Assembly: GCA_025642065.1 (NCBI GenBank)
Contig: JAODUP010000220.1
Coordinates: forward strand, 62,001-126,000
Source of the DNA: Paralvinella palmiformis
Taxonomy: Eukaryota; Annelida; Polychaeta; Terebellida; Alvinellidae
DNA: 64,000 nt
Direction of reading: 5' to 3'
The notes under the pieces were generated by a model. It saw only the letters and a list, made by a program, of their open reading frames with translations. It had not been told where the DNA came from and did not search any database. Positions within the stretch are counted from its first letter, which is position 1. Each line of letters begins with the position of its first letter. Positions 23,632 through 35,390 of the stretch are shown here, one piece after another. A program made the position numbers and the translations under genes.

Positions 23632-26600
23632 ATGGATATATTATCACTGATCTTTCCAATGCATTCATCTGAATGGCTTCAGTGGACTGAGGGTGTTACA
23701 CTTGATCAGTTGTACGAGGATATTGGAACAGCTGGAAAATTCTGTGTGATACATTCAGAAAAACCCATGTAAGCATTTAAAGCATTGTTTCAATTAGTAC
23801 TGCTACTAATTCATATTAAAACTCTTAGTAGGAATTGGCTTAAAAGGATCAGTAACTTGTCTTTATGCAAGGTCCATTCATTATATGTTGAATTATCTGA
23901 TGTTAGCTGTTTTTATCAGAGAAATGTATCAGACATTATTTTTGAAAAATATTACTGGAAAAGTAATATAGTTTTAAAATTTCTATTATTGTCTATCCTA
24001 TAAATAATTTGAATAAATCAATCTTGGATCAAAATGGTTGGCAAATCATTCTTGTTATTACTGAATGATTGAGCCATAAATAGAAATTCTCAAACAATAT
24101 TGGAACAACATTATTATCTCCGACGGTTCATAATTTTTTATCTTTCTGCCTCCATGGCAGCAGCATATTCAGATGTAGTATTAATTATTTGCAGGAATAA
24201 AACCGCTTTAATGTTCCAGTGTGCAGTATCCGAGTGTACCAACTCTGGGTACACGATTATAATAAGCCAACAAAGACTAGAAAATATGCCATTACGAGTA
24301 CACGGAATGCCGCAGCCCGATGTCGGTGCTCTGAAAAATCTTAAAATACTGTATGTAGAAATTATACTCTATTGATAAATAGTATTAGGAATGATATAAA
24401 GGTAGTTTATTGATATGGTGGAGCAGTTTGTGAAAAACGTGCACATAATCCATTTGTTTATATTAAAATGTGAAAAACCACCAGAAACATCCTACCATTT
24501 ATTATTTACATATGTCAGTCTGTATTATATCATTACCTGATTTTCGCACATATTATTATTTTGGAAAGCATCGGTGATAAATATTTGATAAGATTAAATT
24601 ATTAACTTGAGTTGATACATATAATTTTGTATACATATAAAAATAGAACTGTTCATAAACAAATATCACTCCTAGATTACTCTGATTATGTTTTTATTTA
24701 CTTAATATGGTTCCTTTTCATTGGACATCAAATTAATCAGCTGTGAAATGGCTATTTTCTTGAAAAATTTTCATCGATCGTTCTTCATTATGGATTTAGA
24801 ATGATATACATTTAATTCTAATGCTTACTGTTGTGACACGATTATTTGAGTTTGTTTCTACATGTCATAAATCTCAACATTATAAAGAAGACGTATAGTT
24901 ACGTTTAATAATTGTAAACATCAGTAAGTGAAAGATAAATTATATTAAAATCTAAGGTTTATGTTAGTGTGTTTATAGATGGAGGCTAATACTACTTTAT
25001 GCAACAAACACAAAAAAAGGAATTATTAATCTGTTGCATTTGTCAGCGATAAACAAAAGGCGACCAGCAAGTTAACTAATCAGGTCACAACCGGAATAGT
25101 GGTAGAAGTTTGGCATTAAAGGATTTGGAAGATCTTGTTAAACTGATGTTCTTTAAGACTGCCATAGGATGGATTCCAATTATAAAATATATCTTAATAG
25201 GCTACTTACTTGGAGATGTTTAGGCTGAGAATAGGTAAAACATCTCGTAGACACTAGTACAGCTGGGATTCAACTCGTTTGATTTCGCTGCAATTTTTCA
25301 GATACATGACAACAGCGGAAGAGCTGAAGCATTACTTGGCCAGCATTCACCAGATGTCGCTGCTTCCAGATCTGATTATTGTTGAGAATTTAGAGCACTA
25401 CGTAAAGGATGGCTCTGTGTGTAACTTGTTCATTTATCTTAATTAAATCGTGAGTCTTGGCATTAAAACGTCTAGTAGGCACTTTCAGAAAGCTGTTCGA
25501 CTGAAAGAAAACACCTCCAGTAGTTTCTAGGGCATGATGAGTTGTGGTGCCTCAATCATTGACAAAGTGACGAGATAAAAATGAGGAGGTCCATGAACCA
25601 CTTTACTAATATGTGATGTCTCACTGTTTGAGTATCTGGCAATATGAGCTAACGTATTGTGGCTTTATCTGCTTATATGATGGTTAGAAATCACATACTC
25701 CCCTAGGAGTTGGTCACTGTGACATATTTTATATGTCTATAAACCAGTGTGGCAAAGAGCAAGCAATGCCTATCACCATACAGAAAATATAAAGTCCTTA
25801 GAAAAGTAATGCTTAATTCAGGCTATGTATTGGTAACACACATATATGCGTGCGTATCTAATATCAAAGCATTCAACATTTACAAATATTTTATTAAAGA
25901 ACTTTATTCTGGCGAGGTATTTTTGCATGGAGACTGTTTTACTAAATTAATAAAGATCCTGGGGCTTTTTGTTAAATGATCCCTGAATGTTCAAAATGTG
26001 TTTTGTTAATTAATCAATTCCATCAGTTTGAGCGAGATCGCTGTATTCTGCTATTAATGTATCACATTTCATGATTTATTTTAAGCCTGATGCTGCTGTC
26101 TCTGGTTTGGCAAAACTTTGCGCACTACTTCTTGATGCTGCAACATACATCACAGAAAAGAGGTAATCAGTTTAGGAATAAAATGTGTATAATGAGTATT
26201 TTTTTTAATTCATCATTTCCTGAAACTGCATCATTACATAATATCTATATTAGTTATGTCATCTTTCAGTAATAGCAAGTGTCGGATATTAGCATCCTTG
26301 ACAGACAGCCAAACAAAGATAATGGAAGTCTGTCTGAGATATGCATCATGTTCATTTAGACTTGACTGTAAGTTGAACGGATCCAGTAATTGACTTTATA
26401 CAATCTAAAACATTATCTGGTTGAAGCTGCTGTGAGAAAATATTATTGTAGTAGTTCTTATAAAAGGAATGAGGGAACTTTAATGTATCATAACTAAAGT
26501 ATGTACTTGGAATAATGAAATTAGAAATTCGGCTGATGTTCCGCAGTTGCTTTTAGGTATTACCTGGATTTTTGTTAATAATTTTGTGTGATCTGTTGAA

Positions 26601-26829
26601 TAATATTTTCCAAAAGCAACTCTGAAAGGTTCTATTGACTCCATTTTGTTTGTTTTCTTCCAATGCAGTTGATGACGTCCATACATTGTGTACACTTCAC
26701 AGTGAAAAGATGGCACCATTAACAGAAACATCAGTGAAAAATATTGTCATCACTTACAAAGAATTACCGAACTGTATAAAACTGGAGCATATATCACTTA
26801 AGATGTCAGAGGATTCCACTGAAGGATGA
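23632..26829 (+). CDS. SWSAP1: SWSAP1-like RecA-fold protein (SWS1-associated), six exons, complete
   Basis: In vertebrates SWSAP1 pairs with SWS1/ZSWIM7 to stabilise RAD51/DMC1 filaments in homologous recombination and meiosis. Exons: 23632-23768, 24195-24350, 25302-25416, 26086-26162, 26270-26367, 26669-26829. They total 744 nt with all phases consistent, giving 247 residues (human 229 as recalled). Matching order: a Walker A position with KTALMF (human KTALLF), SQQRLENMP (human TRRPLQSMP), a Walker B strand PDLIIVENLEHYV (human PSLLLLDGLEEYL), LCALLLDAATY (human LIALLLDTAAH), and a following strand ending SLTDSQ (human VALQTQ). The Walker A glycines are missing and the Walker B aspartate is glutamate. 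The C-terminal third is not recognisably conserved. The exon 3 donor GTGTGT is the weakest boundary. The identification rests on remembered alignment. A more distant RAD51-paralogue relative is the alternative. Confidence 0.75.
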
Positions 26830-26881
26830 AACTTCATAACAATCCATTTAATTCATTGTATTATTTTATGTATTTGTGTTT

Positions 26882-26887
26882 AATAAA
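26882..26887 (+). terminator. SWSAP1 polyadenylation signal
   Basis: AATAAA 53 bp after the SWSAP1 stop codon, in a TGTTTAATAAAATGTG context. Confidence 0.75.
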
Positions 26888-28326
26888 ATGTGAGAGCCTG
26901 CAGTTGAGAGTTTAAAATTAATTTAAAATACTCTTATTCGTCATATTATATCATTTAATAATGTATTGGTTGTAGTGAAGCTATCAGAAATATCAGTTTT
27001 GTAACTGGTAAGTCATTTTCAGTTCAACGCAAAAAACAAACAGGAAACAATGCTATCAGTAAAAATAAATAAATAATAAAATAATATTACTATGGCAATT
27101 TTAAGATATAGTAAGAGTAAATATACATTTGAAATAAATAAGTATAGACTCTTTTCATAATAAGATGACAAACCAATGTTGTAACATGCTGTTAGAAGTT
27201 TGATTTTAGGGGTGGGAAGGATGTGCCGTGTGAGAACGCCTTAAACATGACGGAATAATACGACTGAGAATAGAATGTTGATTCTAATTGTTGTTAGCAT
27301 TGGTCCACTAGCTGTATCATAAGAAATGATTATGAGAAGATGGCTTTAAATGATCTCTTTGTTCTGATTTGTTATCGAGTCTTAATCATTCACTTCTGGA
27401 AAAAGTACTCAAAATAACTTAATAATACTATCAATAATTTAGCAAAACGGCTGTATCCATTCATAAAGAACTGCAATTATAGAAAGAATTTTAAGATGTA
27501 TAGACATATGTTTCATTGAAAATAGACCCGACGTATATGTTTATAAATATATAAAGACTACCTTCATATTCTTTATGTGGTCCTTAAATACTTGTTGATT
27601 CATAAGTCCGGTTCTGATGTTTATAAGTGAATGGGTAATTTTATCAGTGATAATTTATCACCAGCACGCCCCACACGTCCTGGAAAATAAATAAATTTTC
27701 TAGGTCCTAGAAATGTCCTTGAATTTTACAAAATCAGGAAATGTTCAGGAAAAATATTGCCTGTGAAAAAATCCACTTAAATTTTGATTATAGAAGCAAA
27801 AGAGTATTGGTACATAGTCTTAATATCCCATGTTAGTTAAAATTTTAATAAAAGTGGTAGGCTCAGACAGCTAGAAGGGGTGTGGAGGAGGCTATACGAT
27901 AAAAATGTCAATAATCAATCGTACATTGAATAAATAGTATTATGCTTTTTCGCATGGATGTTGGTGTATTATCTTTAAATTTTGTATACTTTGTCCTGTA
28001 AAATGGTAAATATGTCCTGGAAAACAATATTTCCTTCGCTGTGGGAACCATGTTGAAGACAACATTCTGTACCCCAGTCCTATTTTTATCCATTCCAACA
28101 ATTATGATGTCAATTAACCGAGGTAAGCTTGACTACTTCCATTTTTAGAATATCTACTGTGAAAAAAGATACTTGAAACAAGAATCACTTATTTAAGTTA
28201 TTACTGTGGTACATGGTTTTGTTACACGTCATGTTACTGTTGTAACTTCTTGTTATATGAGATATCTGGTTATAATATTAATCACCTTCAGTGAATTCAA
28301 ATGCAGTATGCATAATCATGACAAAT

Positions 28327-28660
28327 ACTCAAAAATATGATCATATAATCGCAATTCTTCAAAAACTACTTTGGCTACCTGTTAGACAGCATACTCGTTT
28401 CAATGTTTTACTAACAACTTATAAATCTATCAATGACATGGCATGTGAAGTATCAACTCCTGTCCATTAGAAAGTCATCCCCAAAACTGAGGTCATATCT
28501 AGTCAGTTATTGTAGGCACCTGCATATTGGCTGAAGTTATAGATCTAAAGTGATGAAGTCCCATTTTATGGAACAGATTGATGGTGGAGATTAGAAGTGC
28601 ATCATCTCTTGAAGTTTTACAACATCAATAAAATTAGCTTATTTACAACAAAAAATAGTG
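28327..28660 (+). pseudogene. Decayed non-LTR retrotransposon, C-terminal part of the reverse-transcriptase ORF
   Basis: In one frame the sequence reads YDHIIAILQKLLWLPVRQHT and then RFNVLLTTYKSINDMA. This is the motif (ILQKLHWLPVR..RI.FK.LLLTYK.LNG.AP) found downstream of the RT domain in CR1/L2/Jockey-type elements. After stops and shifts, later pieces resemble the usual LRSS and WN-LP segments. It is clearly inactive. Clade not determinable by eye. Confidence 0.75.
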
Positions 28661-29187
28661 ATTAGTACTTCTAACTCACTTAGAAAGATGTGTCGAGTTA
28701 AAATGTTAAACGAATCCTGAATATCAGAGAGCATCAGCTGAAATGTTAGCATTCTTACAAAACTCAGTTCAATACCACCCCATATCGGCATATTAAAATA
28801 TATTTGTTTACCATAAATTCATCAAAGATACACAAGTCGGTGACAACTTGTAATAATAATTTGCAGCAACTGTATAAATTGTCTCTTAAACCATAGTCTA
28901 TATCATATATGTTATTACTAAATAATTAAGTAACGAAAATCTCGCAAAGTAAATGAAAGTAACGAAGTAAAACTTTTACTAAAAGTTAGTGTTACGGCAA
29001 ATAAAATTACTTCGTTATGAGTAAAAGTACTTGGTTTAAATCTTACTTCGTTAGTTCCAATTACTTGAAAACCCCTACTCAAGTAGTAGTCTATTACTTC
29101 TTTACATGACACCCCATGGCATGGGCCATGCGGGTATGTGCATGGCCTGGATATTATATTAATTACATTTAATTATAAGTGTGTGCG

Positions 29188-29240
<53 letters not shown>
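29188..29240. repeat. (TA)n-(GT)n microsatellite upstream of parvin
   Basis: About 14 TA units run directly into about 12 GT units, ending about 155 bp before the parvin start codon. Confidence 0.95.
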
Positions 29241-29243
<3 letters not shown>

Positions 29244-29394
29244 GTTCGCCAAAGTATGATACAATTGAATCTTTTGCAACATTATTGACAATTCATTCTG
29301 AAAACGATATCATAGTTTTGTTAGAGAAGTCTATTTTCTCTCACTCAAAACGAGAATATCTAGTTCAGCAAATAGTTGTCCCGAAAAATCCAAA

Positions 29395-32300
29395 ATGGCA
29401 ACTTCGGTATCTCCTGGATCGTCTACTTTGAAAAAGGAGAAAGAAGAATCATTTTTCGAAAAGATCGGAGGTACCTTAGCAAGGCGAAAGAAGACAAAAG
29501 AAGGTGATTATTTTATAAATTATTATAATTTTCCACCATGTTGCTGGCGGTATAAAAATTCGTAAACTCGTAAACTCACCACACCACTCACCCGGCTACG
29601 CCTACGGTCTACCGTACTAAATCTGCTATATGATATATCTAGAAACTAGATCTAGACTAGTACGGTAGAGTGTGGTGAGTTTACTACTAGGCCTACCTAG
29701 ATAATAGAGTAGAACTAGTCTAGTCTAGAAGTAGAATGGCTAGATCTAGATCTCCCGAGGTCTACAACCCCCTTCCGTCTAGCCTCTAGATCTATCATTC
29801 TATGATCTAGACTAGTCTAGGCTCTAGAAACAGTTATTGACAATGACCGAATGAGTGAATGACAGTTTAAAACTTAAATAATATAAAAGTTTTAACTTTA
29901 TGACAAATTAGTTAGGTCCAGAGTAGATATGGCAGTTTTCGGACACTTAGCATAATTAACCACACCATTTTATGTTTTCGTATTGGAAAGTAGAATCCAT
30001 TTCAAAACATTTATCCAACTTCAAGCTTCCCATAAATATGCATTTGATTATTGATTAGATATTTTTCGGTACCATAAATTTACTGAAAGTGAAGCATGGG
30101 TAACCAGGCAGAATTCGGACACCTGCCGCAGAATTTGGACACTTCACTATCTTTTTAATAAATTGAAAATTTTAGAAAACAACCAGGCAGAGGACCTATT
30201 AATGAATGTCATATAGTTATATACTATTTAAAATAAAATACAAGGACATTAATTCCCCACAACTAGAATGTTGTTAATCACAATTTGGTATTTGTTCATG
30301 TTTCTGATGATAGTTTTTGGGGTCTTCTGAATATAATAAAGTGAATTTGTTAATTGTCAAATAATATCTTGTGTCTATGCATGCAATTTATTGTGTTATT
30401 TATTATTTCTTTAATTAATTTCATGTCATTGAACTCTATTTAACCTTATTTATTGTAAAGCTGATATTTCAATTTAGGGTGGTGTCCGAAAACTGAAAGG
30501 TAGGTTTAATTCGCACTGCAGTATTCGGACACCTTCAACGAATCATATCACATTTGAGATTATATTCAAAATGGCAGCATCTGAATAGATCAGATCTTAG
30601 TCAGTATGTTTTGGCCCAAAACACACCAATTAGGAGTAATAATAGACTGCAAGATAGTTCAAATGAAGCATTGCTTCTTACTACTACTGTGTAAGAACAA
30701 GAAACATCACTCACACTGAACAATGGAGGAGTAATTGAAATTGTTTTATACCTTAACAGAGTGTTACATGAAACAATTTTTAATTTTCGCGGCAATAGGA
30801 GAGTCGTGTGTGTTGAATGTCGTTACTTTATGTGAATATGTCATTGATTTGTGTGTGCCTCAAATGAATTTGTAATGAAGTGTCTGAATTCTGGCAGTGT
30901 CTGAAAATAACAACGTCTACTCTATTTTCATAATAGAAATCACAACTCTTTGTGCTGACATTATATCTAAGTATATGAATATGTAATCAATATATCCCAG
31001 ATAATGAGATCGCATGCCACAGGTGGCCCACTCACTGGTCTGGGTGGCTAGGGTCTCGGTCCATTTCGGCCGTGCCATGACCAATTCAGTCATCACTATA
31101 AACCTTTAGAGGCAGCAGATTTTTATTCAGTCAACGAATAATCTGTGAATAGATATTTTGGTCTTCAGTCTCCTTATATACATACACCTGCCCTCACATG
31201 ACACACATTCTAATAGATCTGAGCTGACTTAAGCATCATTACAAGCTCAAACTTTATATGCTGAGATGAGCAGGTTTGCAAGTAGATTTGATGTGTCACA
31301 TGGCTGCATATTCATAAGGATTGCAATTAAGTCGCATTTGCATTGATCTTCATTTCAGTTTGATCAAGTTCATCTTAACTTAAGCAAACTTGGGAGTCAT
31401 TTTTATTAGCACTCATCAAAGATAGACCAATTATAATATATACATTCCAAAAATAGCATAAATAATATCGTCATAAACTGTATATACTTGTGTTTAAGTG
31501 ACACTTTTTATACTCCAAAAACGACCTCAAAATAGAGTGTGTCTTATACGCGGGTCAGACTAAAAGGAAGATAATATTTGGCAAAATTGATGGGGATATA
31601 CAATAATATTTGTTTTTCAACCTTAATAATAAATTGAACAATAAACAAATTGATTAGCTGTGTTTTCTCTGTTGTTTTTCAAAACCAAACTTAATCGTGA
31701 TAACTGCCTTGATTATTTAATCTGATGCTGTAATTAGTGATGTGACCACAAAGACTTGTCATTGCTATCGAGATATGTGACTGTGTGTAATTGAACAGAA
31801 TCTTGAGACTTTTCTGTGAGTGTTGTGATGTCAGCTGATTTAATCCAGATAAACTCAACAGATAAATATTTAAAAAATTGTTTTATGTATACTTTGGGTT
31901 GTTTTGTTGGAATTTTCACAATTAGCAGCAACAACTAAATACTAATATTTCTGGATAACTGAAACTGTGATGAAAAGTTAAATGAATCAGGTGTACTCTG
32001 CTCTTGAACAGAGTTATTCTGGGTTGTCAGCAGAATTTTGACATGGCAATATCCAGAAGTAAAAAAAAGTACCCATTAATATGGTCTTTAATCAACTGGT
32101 GTGATATTAATGGATGTATTTTATAGTGTAATCAAAACAATTTAACGTATAGCCTTCAAAAAGTGAAAGAACTGAAAAAATAAAACATAATGATTTCCTT
32201 TAAATGTTTACCAATAGAGAAATATTGATTATTTTTAGACAACTTCTTTTTATTTAATTATTTGCCCAGTGCCCACATTAACAAATAATAATATTATTGA

Positions 32301-33488
32301 TATTTTATCAATGTTGTTGTTCATCCAAGTACTTATGTGTGCAATAGAAGCTTCAATTGAAGATAAAATAAGATCCCATGTATTGCTTACAGAAGAACCA
32401 CTACCATTAGCAACCAACCAATAAATAACAAAGAGATGTGATTACATTGGTAGATTTTGATAAGCCATTGGCAAAAGAGATAACATGCTTACATCATTAC
32501 CTATGAAGATTTGTTATTGTAGACTTCGTTTATCCAGGAAATACACCTTCTGACACACTATTTTTCAGGATTGATCTAGCTTCATTATAAATGTGTCTTT
32601 TATCCAGCAAACTCACTTTCCAACTCCCAACACATCTTTTATCAAACACAATGTAACATTTCAAAGTAAAGTATAACTGCCTTGATACTCTGACATCACA
32701 AAAATGCTATCACATTTTCACTGGTTCAATCCATCCAAGTCATGCAAGACACATGCATTTATCAGCGATGATCAATTAACCCACTACACACACACACACT
32801 GATACATGATTATTTCTTTGTCTGTTGCTACCTCCTAATCAATCACAAAAGTTAATGTGTCAACTTTCCTTTGAGGTAATTGTGTGTTAATCTGATGGAC
32901 AAAGTAACACCAGGATGTATGTAATTATCTGTAATTAACAAACATGAAATGATCAATGATTACAATGGGATTTTATGTCATGGTGCCCAGTTATTGAACA
33001 CAATGTGGGCCACAATCATTTGTTTATTTGTTGCATTTTGGAGTAAAACATTATTCATAAATTATGGGATTGTATAATTTTTATATCTCTGCAATGGTTG
33101 TGACAGATGTTATCATGTAACAAAACCTTGTTGGATTAATGGAATTGCGCTTTACTACAGCGTATATGTTGCAACTGTATTCCAGCACAAGAAGTGGAAG
33201 CAGAAGGTAAACATGCTATAGAGTCACCTACATCACCAACAGTACCTGATTTTGGACCAGAGTGGTATTCATTGGGTATGTAGAATAAATGATCTCTCTT
33301 CCATTGCACAATTCAGCATCCACCATCATATCAGAATTTTACTTTATTTTCTGTGGTTTTATTTTCTGTTATTGCATTGATGAACTTTTGTAAAGTTAGG
33401 TTATATATGTTTTACAAGTTAGTACGAGAAGAGAAAGTATTTTGCTGAAATCTGCACAAACTAACAAAACTTCATACAACTTTACAAG

Positions 33489-33540
<52 letters not shown>

Positions 33541-35354
33541 GCACAAGATAAACTAGCCATAACTTAATACTTGATATAATATTAGTATTATGGTTATTTT
33601 GTAGCCATTAGCAATTGTAGATAAGCATATTGGTTTGTTCGGTAATCTGTGATACGAATTCGTTTTTAAGCAGTATACATTAGTACAAACAAAGCTAATT
33701 AATTTCATCCAATTACCTACAGAAGTTGACTTAGTGAGCTGTTTTCTTTATTACAGCTGAGAATGAAGAACGATCTATGTTAGATCCATCATGTAGGGAA
33801 GATCCCCAGCTGGTCACACTGAAGAAGGTATGGCAGCCTCCTAAATGATATTTGTTTCTAAAATCTGTGCCGTTTGATTTTAGTTTTCAATTTCTGGTAA
33901 ACAATCATTGCGGTAGTGTGATGGAAGATTTTGAATTAATTAACATGGATAGAAAGAGAATGTGGTCTTTTCTTTGCAAAACGCAGAATGTGCTAATATG
34001 CTAATAAATTTATATTTGGTCTAACACTGCGCTAACAATCAAATTGTCTTTAGGCCTGCCAACTATTCCTATGCTCGCACCTTGTGGCTTTCATTATTTA
34101 CTAAGATTAAGGCTTTTCAGATGATGAAATAAGTCAGTTGTAATGCCAAACAAATATTGGAAACGGAGTGACCCAGGTGTTGGTTGTTGTTTAAATATTT
34201 CTGAAAACAAGTCACTAAACCGTTCTGCACCAAAAGCTGTGGGGCGCAATAATAATTATGTGATGGGTGTTTTCAGTTGATCTTGGTGTATAGTCTCCTA
34301 GAATCGTCCCTCTTATTGCTTGGAGTTAATTTAGAAGGTCGACTGAGAATCCTCTGAATTCACTCCAACTTAGGCTGCATTACTGGCTGTTTATGTATTT
34401 TTCCGTAGCATTGAATTTTTCTGTAGCATTGTATTATTCTGTAGCTGTTCAATGAGAGAAATAACAATGCCTCAGATTTGGACGATGTATTAATGTTGGA
34501 TATTGACTGTTGCTTTATGAACAAACATAAAAATGATGTAATGTCATAATAATGAGTTTTTGCCACTTTAGCAGCAAAAACAAATTTTTATTGGAGTGGT
34601 TTTTACTGGATGTGGCTAAAACATGCCAACCCCGTGGAAATTTAAATTATTGTGTCTGTCATGTAATTATAGAGATTAAATATATATGTATAATATTTCA
34701 TAGTGTACTGTTTCATATTTATATTACAGATTCTTCTTGATTGGATCAATGATGAACTAGCTCACCTAAGGATCATCGTCAAGGATCTCGAGGAAGATCT
34801 TTTTGATGGGCAGATTATTCAGAAACTGTTTGGTCAGTATATGTCCATGTTACTAGCAAAATATTTTGGCTGCAAATTAATGTGGGTTTCAAGAAATCTT
34901 GTTATAAAGTATGTCTTAAATATTGTTTATGTATTTAATTATTTTTAGTCCACTAGAACTGAGATGAAAAGTTAATTCTTAGCTAATTAACAGTTCTCCC
35001 AGAATGATTAACAACAAGCTTAAAAGTTGTGCTCTGCTTCGACTTTAAAGATTGCTCCTGTGGAGGGCTACTTGGGCTTAGGATAATAAAAGATTTGAAT
35101 AATTAAACAAAAATTAATGAGTAAACATCATAGTGCCAATCATAGTCCCCAACCAATGTCACATTCACCACCGTTTAAGACTCTTGTCAGATTTTTGTGA
35201 ATACAGACAAATAAACATACACACACACATACACACACAGAGAGAGAAAGAGAGAGAGGGATGTGCGTGTTTATTTAAAAAAATACTGAGAACTATAATA
35301 ACTCAAATAGCACAGGGGAACACCACTTAGCCACCATAAAGTGGTACCAAATGG

Positions 35355-35390
<36 letters not shown>

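Larger units (their letters stand above)
26888..29394. other. SWSAP1-parvin intergenic region
   Basis: AT-rich spacer with no supported gene. It contains a decayed non-LTR retrotransposon fragment at 28327-28660 and a compound (TA)n-(GT)n microsatellite at 29188-29240, about 150 bp upstream of the parvin ATG. The parvin promoter is presumably here. Confidence 0.6.

Noticed and set aside
34360..34740. Short open frames on both strands before parvin exon 4
   Set aside because: Intronic. The true exon begins at 34730 in a frame that continues CH1.
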